From assembly GCA_963817035.1 (NCBI GenBank), contig CAWFMM010000004.1, positions 2,232,001-2,296,000 of the forward strand: a stretch of DNA of 64,000 nt, given 5' to 3'. Shown here one piece after another: positions 15,722-23,681 of the stretch (position 1 is the stretch's first letter; each line of letters opens with the position of its first letter). The stretch comes from AC-49 sp963817035 (GTDB lineage Bacteria; Actinomycetota; Thermoleophilia; Solirubrobacterales; Solirubrobacteraceae). The notes beneath the pieces are model-generated. The model was not told the origin of the DNA, ran no database searches, and was given only the letters and a program-made list of their open reading frames with translations. The translations under genes and the position numbers were made by a program.

Positions 15722-16428
15722 GCCGGTCGCAGACTCCAGGTCAGCCGCTCGTTCACCGTCGCGGCGAGCGCGACGCGCATGGCGTCCTCGTCGTCGAAAC
15801 GCTCGGTCAGGCGCCGGGCGTCGACGCCGATCGTCAGCTCCGCGACCGACAGCGGCCAGGGATCGAGCGTCGCCTCGTCGTCGCCGACCGGCGTCACGTG
15901 GATCGTCGTCCCCTCGACCACGGGCAGGTCGCGCCCGACCCAGCCGTGGCAGAGCACGAGCGACAGCGCGTCGAGCGCGAACACGAGCTCGGCGTCGGCC
16001 TCGGCCCGCTCGCGGGTCGCATCGGGCAGCACGACCAACAGCGCGTCCTGGTCGGCGCGCTGTTCGGCGAGGAACTCGGCCGGCGCCGTCACGTCCTGCG
16101 GCAGATAGCGCGTGTGGATGTTCGTCGCGTGCAGGGCCACGAGCAGCGCCGCGTATGGGCTCTGGGCCTCGAGCCGGTGCGCGACGTGGCGCCACGCCGC
16201 CAGCCGCGGCTCCATCGCGACCTCGAAGAACGCTGCGGCCCGGCGCGCGGGCGCGTGGAACGACGGCGCCCGGTCCCACTCAACCCAGGCCACGTCGTGC
16301 TGCTCGACGGCGAGGACAACATCGTTCTCGAGTGGCCGCGCCCAGTGCTGTGCGACCTGCCCCGCGAGATACGCGTGCGCGGGCTGCGTGATCGCCGTCC
16401 AGGACTGCTCGTCGTCGCGAATCAGCAT
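15718..16428 (-). CDS. DUF3891 family protein
   Basis: This 236-residue soluble protein starts MLIRDDEQSWTAITQPAHAY, the hallmark opening of DUF3891. VVLAVEQHDVAWVEWD carries the conserved His-Asp pair (about 43-45), and HATNIHTRY plus LVLCHGWVGRD follow. The His/Asp distribution resembles HD-type helical metalloproteins, but no reaction is known. A strong hairpin separates it from the upstream secreted peptidase gene. Confidence 0.8.
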   Translation of the reverse strand: MLIRDDEQSWTAITQPAHAYLAGQVAQHWARPLENDVVLAVEQHDVAWVEWDRAPSFHAPARRAAAFFEVAMEPRLAAWRHVAHRLEAQSPYAALLVALHATNIHTRYLPQDVTAPAEFLAEQRADQDALLVVLPDATRERAEADAELVFALDALSLVLCHGWVGRDLPVVEGTTIHVTPVGDDEATLDPWPLSVAELTIGVDARRLTERFDDEDAMRVALAATVNERLTWSLRPA

Positions 16429-16445
16429 CCCTCGATCCTACGACG

Positions 16446-16475
16446 CACGGCGCGCCCCGGATGGGGCGCGCCGTG
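16446..16475 (-). terminator. Terminator between the secreted peptidase and DUF3891 genes
   Basis: CACGGCGCGCCCC, loop GGAT, GGGGCGCGCCGTG forms a perfect 13-bp GC-rich hairpin. It lies 30 bases after the peptidase stop on the minus strand and before the DUF3891 start. There is no T tract, as is common in high-GC actinobacteria. Confidence 0.75.
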
Positions 16476-16506
16476 GTGAGCCAACCGCGTTGATGTCAGC
16501 GAGCGC

Positions 16507-18282
16507 TCAGCCGGCGGACTCCTGGGACAGCACGCCGGTGCTCAGCACGTTCCGCGACGCGCGCACGATCGCGGCCGGAGTGACCGAGGTCAGCGTGCGC
16601 GTCGTCGCGGCGCTGTGGCCGATGACGATCGAGCCGAGCTTCGCCTTGGCGATCGGGCTGACGACCGGTGTCACCGAGACGACCGGCGCGGTGGCCAGCG
16701 ACGCCAGCGAGCTGGCCGACGGCAGCGCAGTGGTTGTCGGGACGGTGACAACCGGCGTGTTGGCCGGGAGCGCCGTGATGGCCGCGGCCGTCGACGGAGT
16801 CGGCGCCGGGACCGGTGCCGGTGCCGGGATCGGCGCCGACACAACCGTGCTGGCGACACCCGGGGCCTTGATCGTCAGCTTGCCGCTGGTCGAATCGACC
16901 GTCGCGCTGACGACGCTCGCGTTGGCCAGCGCCGAGGCCGGCAGGCTGACCGTGCCCTGGGTGGCGAGCGACGGAGCGAGCACCTGGACCGCCTTGGACT
17001 TCGGCGTCACCGCGTCGATCTGACCGCGCATCGGGTCGTAGGCGATCGCCGCGACGTTGCTGTCGAGCGTCGTCTTGGCGACCTTGGCTCCCGTGTTCGA
17101 GACGGCCGAGACTTCACGGCCGGCCGCCGCGTAGATCGTGTCGCCCTTGGTGTTGACGGCCAGCGAGGTCACGGCCGAGCTCGCCTTGGTGATCGGCGTC
17201 GAGACGCCGGTGCGCAGGTCGAGCTTGTAGACCGTCTTGCTGTTGGTCATCGCGTAGTAGGCGGAGTCGCCGGCCGGCGAGACCTGGACATCGGTCGCCA
17301 CTCCGGCGATCGCGGTCTTGAACTTCACCGTCGTCGCCGCCTTGGCGAAGATCAGATAGTTGCGCTTGGCGGTCAGGGTCCACGTCGGCTGAATCACCGT
17401 GTAGCCCTCGATGTAGGCGCTCCCGCCGGCGTAGCCGGGCATCCGCAGCAGCGTCTCGGGCTGCATGTCGGTGCGGTACGGCTTGCCGGTGCTGTCGGTG
17501 TACGACGTGGTGACCGGGGTGACGGGCTGCACCTGGTTGGCGTAGGCCGACTGCGCGAACCCGGCGGGCGCGTCGGCCGGATCCATGAAGTTCAGCGCGT
17601 TGTTGTCGAACCCGGTCATGGCCACGAAGTGCCCACCGGTGCGACGCAGGCCGATGATCTCGCGGCCGTTGCCTTCGACGACCACGGGCGTGTAGTAGCC
17701 GATCGAGACGATCACCGGGTTGCCCACGGCCTCGGCGAACGCGGCCATGCCGAGGTTCGGGGCCTGCCAGTCGTCACCGTCGCCGATGAACTCCGAGACG
17801 AGCCCGAACCGGTGGCCGCTCGTACCGTGGTTGGCGCTCCAGGCGAGCATCCCGTTCTGGAAGCCGCCGAGACTGGTGCCGGTCTTCGCGCCGGTGCCCA
17901 TCAGGCCACCGAGCTCGTTGATCTTGGCCGACATCGTCTCGTAGTTGGTAGGGGTGGTCCAGTTGAGGGAGCCGGGCGACATGTTCGACGCGCCGTGGTC
18001 GGCGAGGAAGGCCAGCGCGTCCATGCCGGCGGCCGGGCCGCAGTACATGAAGCCGCTGCTGGGCAGCCCGACGTGGAAGACGGCGGCCGCGTCGCGGCCC
18101 GCCGCACGCTGTTGGTCGAGGTCGGGCATGTCGGCGTAGTTGAACACCGAGGTCGCGATCGGCTTGGCCAGCGCCGGGGCGGCGGGCAGCGCGCCGAGGG
18201 CGCCGCCGAGGCATGCGGCGGCGGCGATGACGGTGGCGGTGGTGCGGCGGGTGAGACGAGAAAGACGCGGGGCGATGGGCAT
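16507..18282 (-). CDS. Secreted C39-like cysteine peptidase with beta-propeller
   Basis: A 591-residue exported protein. A Tat/Sec-like signal (1-39, cleaved near ALAK) precedes a papain-like C39 domain with Cys81 (MYCGPAAGMDAL), His218 (GGHFVAMTGFD) and Asp234 (FMDPAD). From about 300, YVTN/WD-type repeats appear (SAYYAMTNSKTVYKLDLRTG, GDTIYAAAGREVSAVS), followed by a Pro/Ala/Thr tail. An AGGAG site precedes the ATG. The combination suggests a surface-docked peptidase or transpeptidase-like enzyme; the substrate is unknown. Confidence 0.8.
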   Translation of the reverse strand: MPIAPRLSRLTRRTTATVIAAAACLGGALGALPAAPALAKPIATSVFNYADMPDLDQQRAAGRDAAAVFHVGLPSSGFMYCGPAAGMDALAFLADHGASNMSPGSLNWTTPTNYETMSAKINELGGLMGTGAKTGTSLGGFQNGMLAWSANHGTSGHRFGLVSEFIGDGDDWQAPNLGMAAFAEAVGNPVIVSIGYYTPVVVEGNGREIIGLRRTGGHFVAMTGFDNNALNFMDPADAPAGFAQSAYANQVQPVTPVTTSYTDSTGKPYRTDMQPETLLRMPGYAGGSAYIEGYTVIQPTWTLTAKRNYLIFAKAATTVKFKTAIAGVATDVQVSPAGDSAYYAMTNSKTVYKLDLRTGVSTPITKASSAVTSLAVNTKGDTIYAAAGREVSAVSNTGAKVAKTTLDSNVAAIAYDPMRGQIDAVTPKSKAVQVLAPSLATQGTVSLPASALANASVVSATVDSTSGKLTIKAPGVASTVVSAPIPAPAPVPAPTPSTAAAITALPANTPVVTVPTTTALPSASSLASLATAPVVSVTPVVSPIAKAKLGSIVIGHSAATTRTLTSVTPAAIVRASRNVLSTGVLSQESAG

Positions 18283-18382
18283 GACTGGACTCCTGTGTGG
18301 TGGAAGGAATGCGATGGCTGCATCCCATCTCCACCCGGGAGTCGTGTCGGTGCGTTCTGAGGAGCCGCAAACGTGACGTTTT

Positions 18383-18769
18383 TCACAATGCGTCGAGGTA
18401 CCCCTGTGCGAGCCGCTTGGGCGCGCGCGCGAGCCAGGCTTCGACGATCACCTCGTTGAGGTCCCCGTCGGAGATGTGGTCGAGCCGTACGAGGATCGCC
18501 GGGTAGTTGTCGAAGTGCGGCGTGGTGAAGAAGACGCTCGGGTCGTCGGCGAGCAGCGCCTCCTTGGCAACGAGATGCTCGACGCGCGCTCCGAGGATCG
18601 CCCCGGTCGGAGCGCCGTCACCGAGCGCCTTCAGATCGCCGGCGCGCAGCGGGCGTTCCCAGACGAAGCCCTTGTCCTTCACGCGCCAGTGCGCTGAGCC
18701 CCACGAGACAGCCTCGGTCGTCTCGGGTAGCGCGAGCGCGATGCGGCGAACATCATCCCAACTGGCCAC
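18383..18769 (-). CDS. MmcQ/YjbR family DNA-binding-like protein
   Basis: A 128-residue protein beginning SWDDVRRIALALPETTEAVS, then WRVKDKGFVWERPLR and FFTTPHFDNYPAILVRLDHI, ending in a helical LAQGYLDAL. This is the standard YjbR/CyaY-like fold order, with the wHTH-like surface inferred by the family. GTG at 18769 fits the family start; an in-frame ATG at 18796 is possible. Function is unknown across the family. Confidence 0.8.
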   Translation of the reverse strand: MASWDDVRRIALALPETTEAVSWGSAHWRVKDKGFVWERPLRAGDLKALGDGAPTGAILGARVEHLVAKEALLADDPSVFFTTPHFDNYPAILVRLDHISDGDLNEVIVEAWLARAPKRLAQGYLDAL

Positions 18770-18836
18770 TCGGGCAGCTTCCCACGATGGCCGCATGAGC
18801 CGCGCCGTTGAACATCCCGGCACCGGCCGCCGCGCC

Positions 18837-20498
18837 CTACTTGATCCCGAGCAACCCCAGCGCCTGGTCGATCAGCCCCGCGGTCGAGCGTGGGTTGATG
18901 CCGTACTTCTTCTTGTAGGCCTTGGCCTCGGCGCTGTCGGCCAGCGCGAGCACGAGCTCCTCGCGCGACGAGCCGTTCTTGCATGCGATCTCGTCGAGGC
19001 CGTGCAGCGCCTGGTCCTGGACGAAGCCGGTGATCCCGCCGGCATGCGGACGCGAGCGCGGCTTGCACGGATCCGCAATGTTCACCGCGGCGGGCGCGAA
19101 TGCCGCGTGGGCGAGCGCATAGACGCCTGGCGTGAGGACGGCGCAGGCCAACGCCGTCGCGAGCCCGCCGCTCCACGCCATCCGGGCGGCAAGGAACAGC
19201 GCGCCGATCAGGGCGAGCGCGCCGGCGATCAAAAACGCCGGCAGGAACGCACTGCCGGCGGCCGCGACGATGATGTTGTCGGCGCGCTCGCCCATCGCGT
19301 CGTAGGCCCCGAGGTCGTCGCCGGTGAACGAGCCGCGCTCCTTGGCGATCGCCTGCTTCAGCGCGTTCCGCGGCTGCTGCGTATCGACGGTCGCGAGCAG
19401 CTTGGGCGCGAGGCGGATCTTGTCCTGCGGCTGGAGCTTGGCGTCGAGGACGACCGCCACGCCCTGGAGCTGGACCTTGGCGATCGCGGTGTCGAGCTGG
19501 TGGGCGGCGATCGGCGCGATCAGGACCAGCGCGAGCGCGATCCCGGCGTGGCGGATCGTCAGCAGCATCGCGGCGTCGCGCGCGGTGTGCTCGGGCAGCA
19601 GCTCGCCGCCGAGGGCGGGCAGCGACAACCCCATGCCGATGCCGGCGACAAGCTGCGGCGGGATCGTCCACAGGACGTTCGCATCGGGCAACCAGGCCAG
19701 CGCAAGCACGCCACCGCCTACAAGCAGGCAGCCCGCGCCCGCGCGCAGCGCCGGGCCGCCGTCGTTGATCCGTGCCCCGATCAGCGCGCCGATCGGCAGC
19801 GTGGTGACGACGGCCGCGGCCTCGATCGGCTCGATGTTCCAGCCGGCGACGAGCAGCAGGATGAGCAGGAAGAGGACGCCGGTCAGCGCCGCGGAGACGC
19901 ACGCGAGCGCGCCCGCGGGCCCGCGCGCCAGCCGCGGACGCTGCGCCATCGCCGGCTCGGCCGCGACCGGCTCCTCGAACGCGCACGCGATCACGCCGAC
20001 CAGCGCGATCGGCACCTGCGCGATGAAGATCGCGCGCCAGTCGAACAGCTGGGTCAGCGCGCCACCGAGCGCCGGGCCGACTGCCGTGCTGAGCACGATC
20101 GCGTACAGCCACAGCTTCCGCTGCGGCCGGTCGCCGGTGTGGAGGAGCGCGAATGCCGCGACGAGCCCCGCGGCGCCGCCGATCGCCTGGATCCCGCGGC
20201 CGATCAGCAGGACGTCGAGCGAGCCGGCCTGCGCACAGACGGCCGAGGCGGCGGCGAACAGCAGGAAGCCGCCGATGCCGACCGTGCGGTACCCGACGCG
20301 CTGGGCGAGCGCCCACGCCGGAAGCAGCGTTACGCACAGGACCACCGTGTAGACGGCGATCACCGCGGCGACCCCTTGGATCGTCGTGTTGAACTCGGTC
20401 AGCAGCTCCGGCAGCGCGAGCGTGACGATCGACGCATCGGCCAACGCCAGGCCCGCGGCCACCGCGAGCAGGATCGACTTCCAGCGCATCGGCCACAC
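18837..20498 (-). CDS. MFS drug exporter, DHA2 (14-helix) type
   Basis: A 553-residue transporter. The motif in helix 1 (ALADASIVTLALPELLTEFN) and the proton-antiporter motif C-like region (AIVLSTAVGPALGGALTQLF) mark a DHA2/EmrB-QacA relative. The long segment before the last helix (TVDTQQPRNALKQAIAKERG) and the Lys-rich periplasmic or cytoplasmic tail ending in LLGIK are unusual additions. It runs in the same direction as the TetR gene upstream and may be controlled by it. Substrate unknown. Confidence 0.78.
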   Translation of the reverse strand: MWPMRWKSILLAVAAGLALADASIVTLALPELLTEFNTTIQGVAAVIAVYTVVLCVTLLPAWALAQRVGYRTVGIGGFLLFAAASAVCAQAGSLDVLLIGRGIQAIGGAAGLVAAFALLHTGDRPQRKLWLYAIVLSTAVGPALGGALTQLFDWRAIFIAQVPIALVGVIACAFEEPVAAEPAMAQRPRLARGPAGALACVSAALTGVLFLLILLLVAGWNIEPIEAAAVVTTLPIGALIGARINDGGPALRAGAGCLLVGGGVLALAWLPDANVLWTIPPQLVAGIGMGLSLPALGGELLPEHTARDAAMLLTIRHAGIALALVLIAPIAAHQLDTAIAKVQLQGVAVVLDAKLQPQDKIRLAPKLLATVDTQQPRNALKQAIAKERGSFTGDDLGAYDAMGERADNIIVAAAGSAFLPAFLIAGALALIGALFLAARMAWSGGLATALACAVLTPGVYALAHAAFAPAAVNIADPCKPRSRPHAGGITGFVQDQALHGLDEIACKNGSSREELVLALADSAEAKAYKKKYGINPRSTAGLIDQALGLLGIK

Positions 20499-20539
20499 GG
20501 TAGCCGCCGAGTGCTCTGCCGTGATGCACTACGCCGCGC

Positions 20540-20614
20540 CATCTCGAGTCGGCGCACCGCACGCTCGACGACATCGCCCGCCGCGCCGGCGAGCGGCTCA
20601 GTGCCGGCGCGTAG
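20540..20614 (+). pseudogene. Possible AraC-type HTH fragment
   Basis: The frame from 20540 reads HLESAHRTLDDIARRAGERL before a TAG at 20612. It resembles the first helix-turn-helix of AraC regulators (RRHLE.T...LD.IARRAGF). It lacks a start, lies between the MFS and TetR genes and overlaps the TetR 3' end. The evidence is short and the match could be coincidental. Confidence 0.22.
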
Positions 20615-21290
20615 CCGACCGTCTGCTCGCCACCGCGAAGGCGGGCAGCGCGACGACGAGCTCATCGAGCGTCAGCGGCGCTGCTTTGAACGGCCGCGTC
20701 GCCCGGCGCGCCGGGCGCAGCCCGTCGAGCATGACGGTCAGGGTGCGCCGCCACACCTCGGGGGCGATGTCGCGTGTGGCGTCGACGATCGCCCCGACTG
20801 CGAACTGCATCATCGACAGGTCGGTCACGACGACGTCGTCGCGAACCGCGCCGGCCTCCTGGGCACGGACGAGCAGCTGCTCGACCAACGGGGCGATCCG
20901 CGACCGCGCGCGGGCCACCCGTTCGGCGCCGCCCTGCTCACCGTTGAGGACGAGCTCCTGGAGTCCGCGGTTCGCGCTCTGGAGCTCGTGTCCGCGGACG
21001 ATGAGGTGGACGAAGCCCTCCCACGGATCGCTGATCGCCAGCGCCGCCTCAGCGACCGCGACCATCTCCTCCATGCCCTCCTCGAACAGCGCGTCGATCA
21101 GCTGCTCCTTGTCGGGGAATCGGCGATAGACGGTGCCGACGCCGACGCCGGCCTCGCGGGCGATGTCGTCCTGGGAGGCCCGCAATCCGCGCTCGGCGAA
21201 CACGACGCGCGCGGCGTCGAGGATCCGCTGACGATTGCGCTCCGCGTCGCGACGCAGTGGACGTTCGGTGGACCCCGACCCGGTGACCAT
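20598..21290 (-). CDS. TetR-family transcriptional repressor
   Basis: A 230-residue repressor. The N-terminal DNA-binding domain reads RQRILDAARVVFAERG through DDIAREAGVGVGTVYRRFPD, the textbook TetR helix-turn-helix. The C-terminal ligand domain is helical. The ATG at 21290 is chosen; an upstream in-frame ATG at 21326 would run into the operator. It is divergent from one MFS exporter and upstream of another, with 20-bp inverted arms in between, so drug-inducible export control is likely. Confidence 0.88.
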   Translation of the reverse strand: MVTGSGSTERPLRRDAERNRQRILDAARVVFAERGLRASQDDIAREAGVGVGTVYRRFPDKEQLIDALFEEGMEEMVAVAEAALAISDPWEGFVHLIVRGHELQSANRGLQELVLNGEQGGAERVARARSRIAPLVEQLLVRAQEAGAVRDDVVVTDLSMMQFAVGAIVDATRDIAPEVWRRTLTVMLDGLRPARRATRPFKAAPLTLDELVVALPAFAVASRRSATRRH

Positions 21291-21306
21291 GCGTCCAGAA
21301 TAGCGG

Positions 21307-21392
21307 AAGTGGAGACCAAATCTCAATGTGGAGGTGACTTCTCTAGTTTCGTGCTACTCTGCGTCTACGAAGTTGAGATTCAACCTCCACTT
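21307..21392. promoter_or_regulatory. TetR operator region with 20-bp inverted arms
   Basis: AAGTGGAG-ACCA-AATCTCAA (21307-21326) is mirrored by TTGAGATT-CAAC-CTCCACTT (21373-21392). Sixteen of 20 positions agree, the differences sitting in the middle four bases. The interval is AT-richer than its surroundings and must hold both divergent promoters. Two arms suggest two dimers or a loop between them. Confidence 0.7.
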
Positions 21393-21411
21393 AAGTCAGG
21401 AGCCCCACCCG

Positions 21412-22872
21412 ATGAACCCCGCAGACAATCCCCACCACGCCCGCCGCTGGCTCATCCTCGCGGTCATCGGAATGGCCCAGCTGATGGTCGTCCTCGACTC
21501 GACGATCGTGAACATCGCCCTCCCCTCCGCTCAGCAGTCGCTGCATTTCTCCGACGACTCGCGCCAGTGGATCGTCACCGCCTACGCGCTGGCCTTCGGT
21601 GGCCTGCTGTTGCTCGGCGGCCGCCTCGGCGACCTCTTCGGCCGCAAGCGCGTGTTCATCGTCGGCCTGATCGGCTTCGCCGGCGCGTCTGCGTTCGGCG
21701 GGCTCGCGCAGGGCTTCACATCGCTCGTCGCCGCTCGCGCGCTGCAGGGTATGTTCGCCGCACTGCTCGCCCCGGCGGCACTGTCGCTGCTGACCACCAC
21801 CTTCACGGAGCCCAAGGAGCGCGCCAAGGCGTTCGGAGTCTTCGGCGCGATCGCCGGCTCGGGCGCCGCCATCGGCCTGCTGCTCGGCGGCGTCCTGACC
21901 GAGTACCTGACCTGGCGCTGGTGCCTCTACGTGAACCTCCTGTTCGCGATCCCCGCGGTCATCGCCGCGTCACGACTGCTCCACCACGAGGTCTCGACGG
22001 CCGCGCCTCACATCGACGTACCCGGAGCGCTGACCTCGTCGCTCGGGCTGTTCGCGCTCGTCTATGGCTTTGCGAGCGCCGAGACCAACGGCTGGGGCGC
22101 GTCGATCACGATCGCTTCCCTGATCGCCTCCGCCGTGCTGCTCGTGAGCTTCGTCGTGATCGAGCGCCGCGTCGCGCAGCCGCTGCTGCCGATGCGCGTC
22201 GTGATGGACCGCGCTCGCGGCGGCTCGTACCTCGCGGTGGCTGTCGTCGGCGCCGGGATGTTCGGCGCCTTCCTGTTCCTCACGTTCTACCTGCAGCGCA
22301 CGCTGAGCTTCTCCCCCGTGGAGACCGGCCTCGCCTTCCTGCCGATGATGGCGACGGTCATGGTCACGGCCACGATCGGCACCGCGAAGCTCGTTCCGCG
22401 CTTCGGTCCGCGGCCTCTGGTCCCACTCGGCCTGATGATCTCGGCCGCCGCGATGGTGTTGTTCACCGGGATCACAGTCGACTCGAGCTACGCCGCGCAC
22501 GTCCTCCCCGGGCTCCTGCTGGTCGGCGTCGGCATGGGACTGGCGATGGCGCCGGCGATGTCGGCCGCGACCGCGAACGTGCGCGACTCGGACGCCGGCG
22601 TCGCCTCCGCGATGGTTAACACCGGCCAGCAGGTCGGCGGCTCGGTCGGCGCCGCGCTGCTCAGCACGCTTGCGGCCAGTGCCGCGACGAGCTTCGCCAG
22701 CGGTCAGGCCCCGACGGCGCAGCTGATGGCCGAGGCGTCGGTCCACGGGTACGTCACGGCGTTCTGGTTCTCGGCCGCGGTGTTCGCGGTCGGCGCACTG
22801 GCCTGCGGGATCCTGCTGCCGAGTTACGTGCCCGAGGTCGAGCCGGGCTCGGATCTCGTGTTCGCCCACTAG
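21412..22872 (+). CDS. MFS drug exporter, EmrB/QacA (DHA2) type
   Basis: A 486-residue transporter with 14 predicted helices. LMVVLDSTIVNIALPSAQQS in helix 1 is the DHA2 signature motif D1, GGRLGDLFGRKRVF is motif A, and GSGAAIGLLLGGVLTEYLTW is motif C. A good AGGAG site lies 10 bases before the ATG. Divergence from tetR and the shared operator arms point to TetR-controlled multidrug efflux. Confidence 0.88.
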   Translation: MNPADNPHHARRWLILAVIGMAQLMVVLDSTIVNIALPSAQQSLHFSDDSRQWIVTAYALAFGGLLLLGGRLGDLFGRKRVFIVGLIGFAGASAFGGLAQGFTSLVAARALQGMFAALLAPAALSLLTTTFTEPKERAKAFGVFGAIAGSGAAIGLLLGGVLTEYLTWRWCLYVNLLFAIPAVIAASRLLHHEVSTAAPHIDVPGALTSSLGLFALVYGFASAETNGWGASITIASLIASAVLLVSFVVIERRVAQPLLPMRVVMDRARGGSYLAVAVVGAGMFGAFLFLTFYLQRTLSFSPVETGLAFLPMMATVMVTATIGTAKLVPRFGPRPLVPLGLMISAAAMVLFTGITVDSSYAAHVLPGLLLVGVGMGLAMAPAMSAATANVRDSDAGVASAMVNTGQQVGGSVGAALLSTLAASAATSFASGQAPTAQLMAEASVHGYVTAFWFSAAVFAVGALACGILLPSYVPEVEPGSDLVFAH

Positions 22873-22929
22873 ATGACCACGTCCAAGAGCGTCGGGCTCA
22901 AGGCGGCCAAGAACGCCAGGCACTCCTGA
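22873..22929 (+). CDS. Possible 18-residue micropeptide after the exporter
   Basis: An ATG follows the exporter's TAG with no intervening base and opens MTTSKSVGLKAAKNARHS before TGA. Direct stop-start adjacency permits reinitiation. The basic, helix-forming composition could be functional or accidental. Confidence 0.25.
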   Translation: MTTSKSVGLKAAKNARHS

Positions 22930-22937
22930 CGGCCGGG

Positions 22938-23305
22938 TCAGTCCCCGCCGCGCTCCGCCATCCACGCGCGCAGATCGTCGGGCAGCTCGGTCGCCGCCAG
23001 CGCGGCATCCAGCAGCTCCGGCTCGCCGAGGATCGCCCGCGACACCAGCGCGCTCGTCACTCCATGTGGAGGGCGCGAGACGACCTCGATCCGAGCAACG
23101 TGCTGCCGACGACCCAGCGCTCGCCGATCACCGCCGCCGAGACGGGGATCCCCCGGACCGTCAGGTTCTCGCCGAACGTGCCCGGCTCGAGCTCCGCGCC
23201 GAGTTCCCCGCCCCACGTGCGCCACGTATCGAGGAAACCGTGCAGGAGCACGAGCGGTGTCCCGGCGCCGGCGCGGTGCGATGCGGTGAAGCTCCTGGCT
23301 CCAGT
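22938..23305 (-). pseudogene. Mosaic relic: alpha/beta-hydrolase start joined to MOSC domain pieces
   Basis: On the minus strand the sequence first reads FTASHRAGAGTPLVLLHGFL then DTWRTW, the start of an alpha/beta hydrolase. It continues without a break as LEPGTFGENLTVRGIPVSAA and VIGERWVVGSTLL, the core of a MOSC domain. A frame change near 23090-23060 leads to EVVSRPPHGVTSALVSRAIL and GEPELLDAALAATELPDDLR, a typical MOSC C-terminal region. The MOSC middle is deleted. Two gene remnants are fused and frameshifted, so no functional product is expected. Confidence 0.65.
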
Positions 23306-23349
23306 ATCCGCGACGGAGGTGGCGCCCGAGCGCGCAGTACCCTGGACCG

Positions 23350-23673
23350 ATGGAGGACATCAGCGCAGGAGATCGCGTACGTGTGACCGCCGGAAACGGC
23401 CCGCAGCTCGACGGGATCGTGTTCAGCTTCCCGAGCAAGGCGAAGGTTTCGGTGGCGATCGTCGATTCGGCCCGTGGCCCGGTCTTTCAGACCTTTCATC
23501 CCGAGCAGCTGAGCGAACGGACACAGGACGGTCCCCAGGACGGCGCGCTCAAGCTGCTGATCCGCCGCACCCCGCCGCCCAGCCGGGGCGGGGCGACCGG
23601 CGGCTCCGGCGCGATTCACGGACGGGCCGGCGGGCACTCCCGCGCCGCGGGCCACCGCACGACCGGCAAGTAG
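23350..23673 (+). CDS. Hypothetical protein with KOW-like N-terminal segment
   Basis: A 107-residue protein. Residues 5-33 (SAGDRVRVTAGNGPQLDGIV) resemble an SH3/KOW-type barrel start, and the C-terminal half is Gly/Arg/His-rich and probably disordered (GGATGGSGAIHGRAGGHSRA). Nucleic-acid binding is conceivable but not shown. Confidence 0.55.
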   Translation: MEDISAGDRVRVTAGNGPQLDGIVFSFPSKAKVSVAIVDSARGPVFQTFHPEQLSERTQDGPQDGALKLLIRRTPPPSRGGATGGSGAIHGRAGGHSRAAGHRTTGK

Positions 23674-23681
23674 CGGGCGAC

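Noticed and set aside
18507..22619. A 1370-codon open frame on the plus strand across the MFS and TetR genes
   Set aside because: It is antisense to well-supported MFS and TetR genes and then runs in a wrong frame through the divergent MFS gene. Its product is an Arg/Asp-rich string with no fold, the usual artefact of high-GC codon bias.
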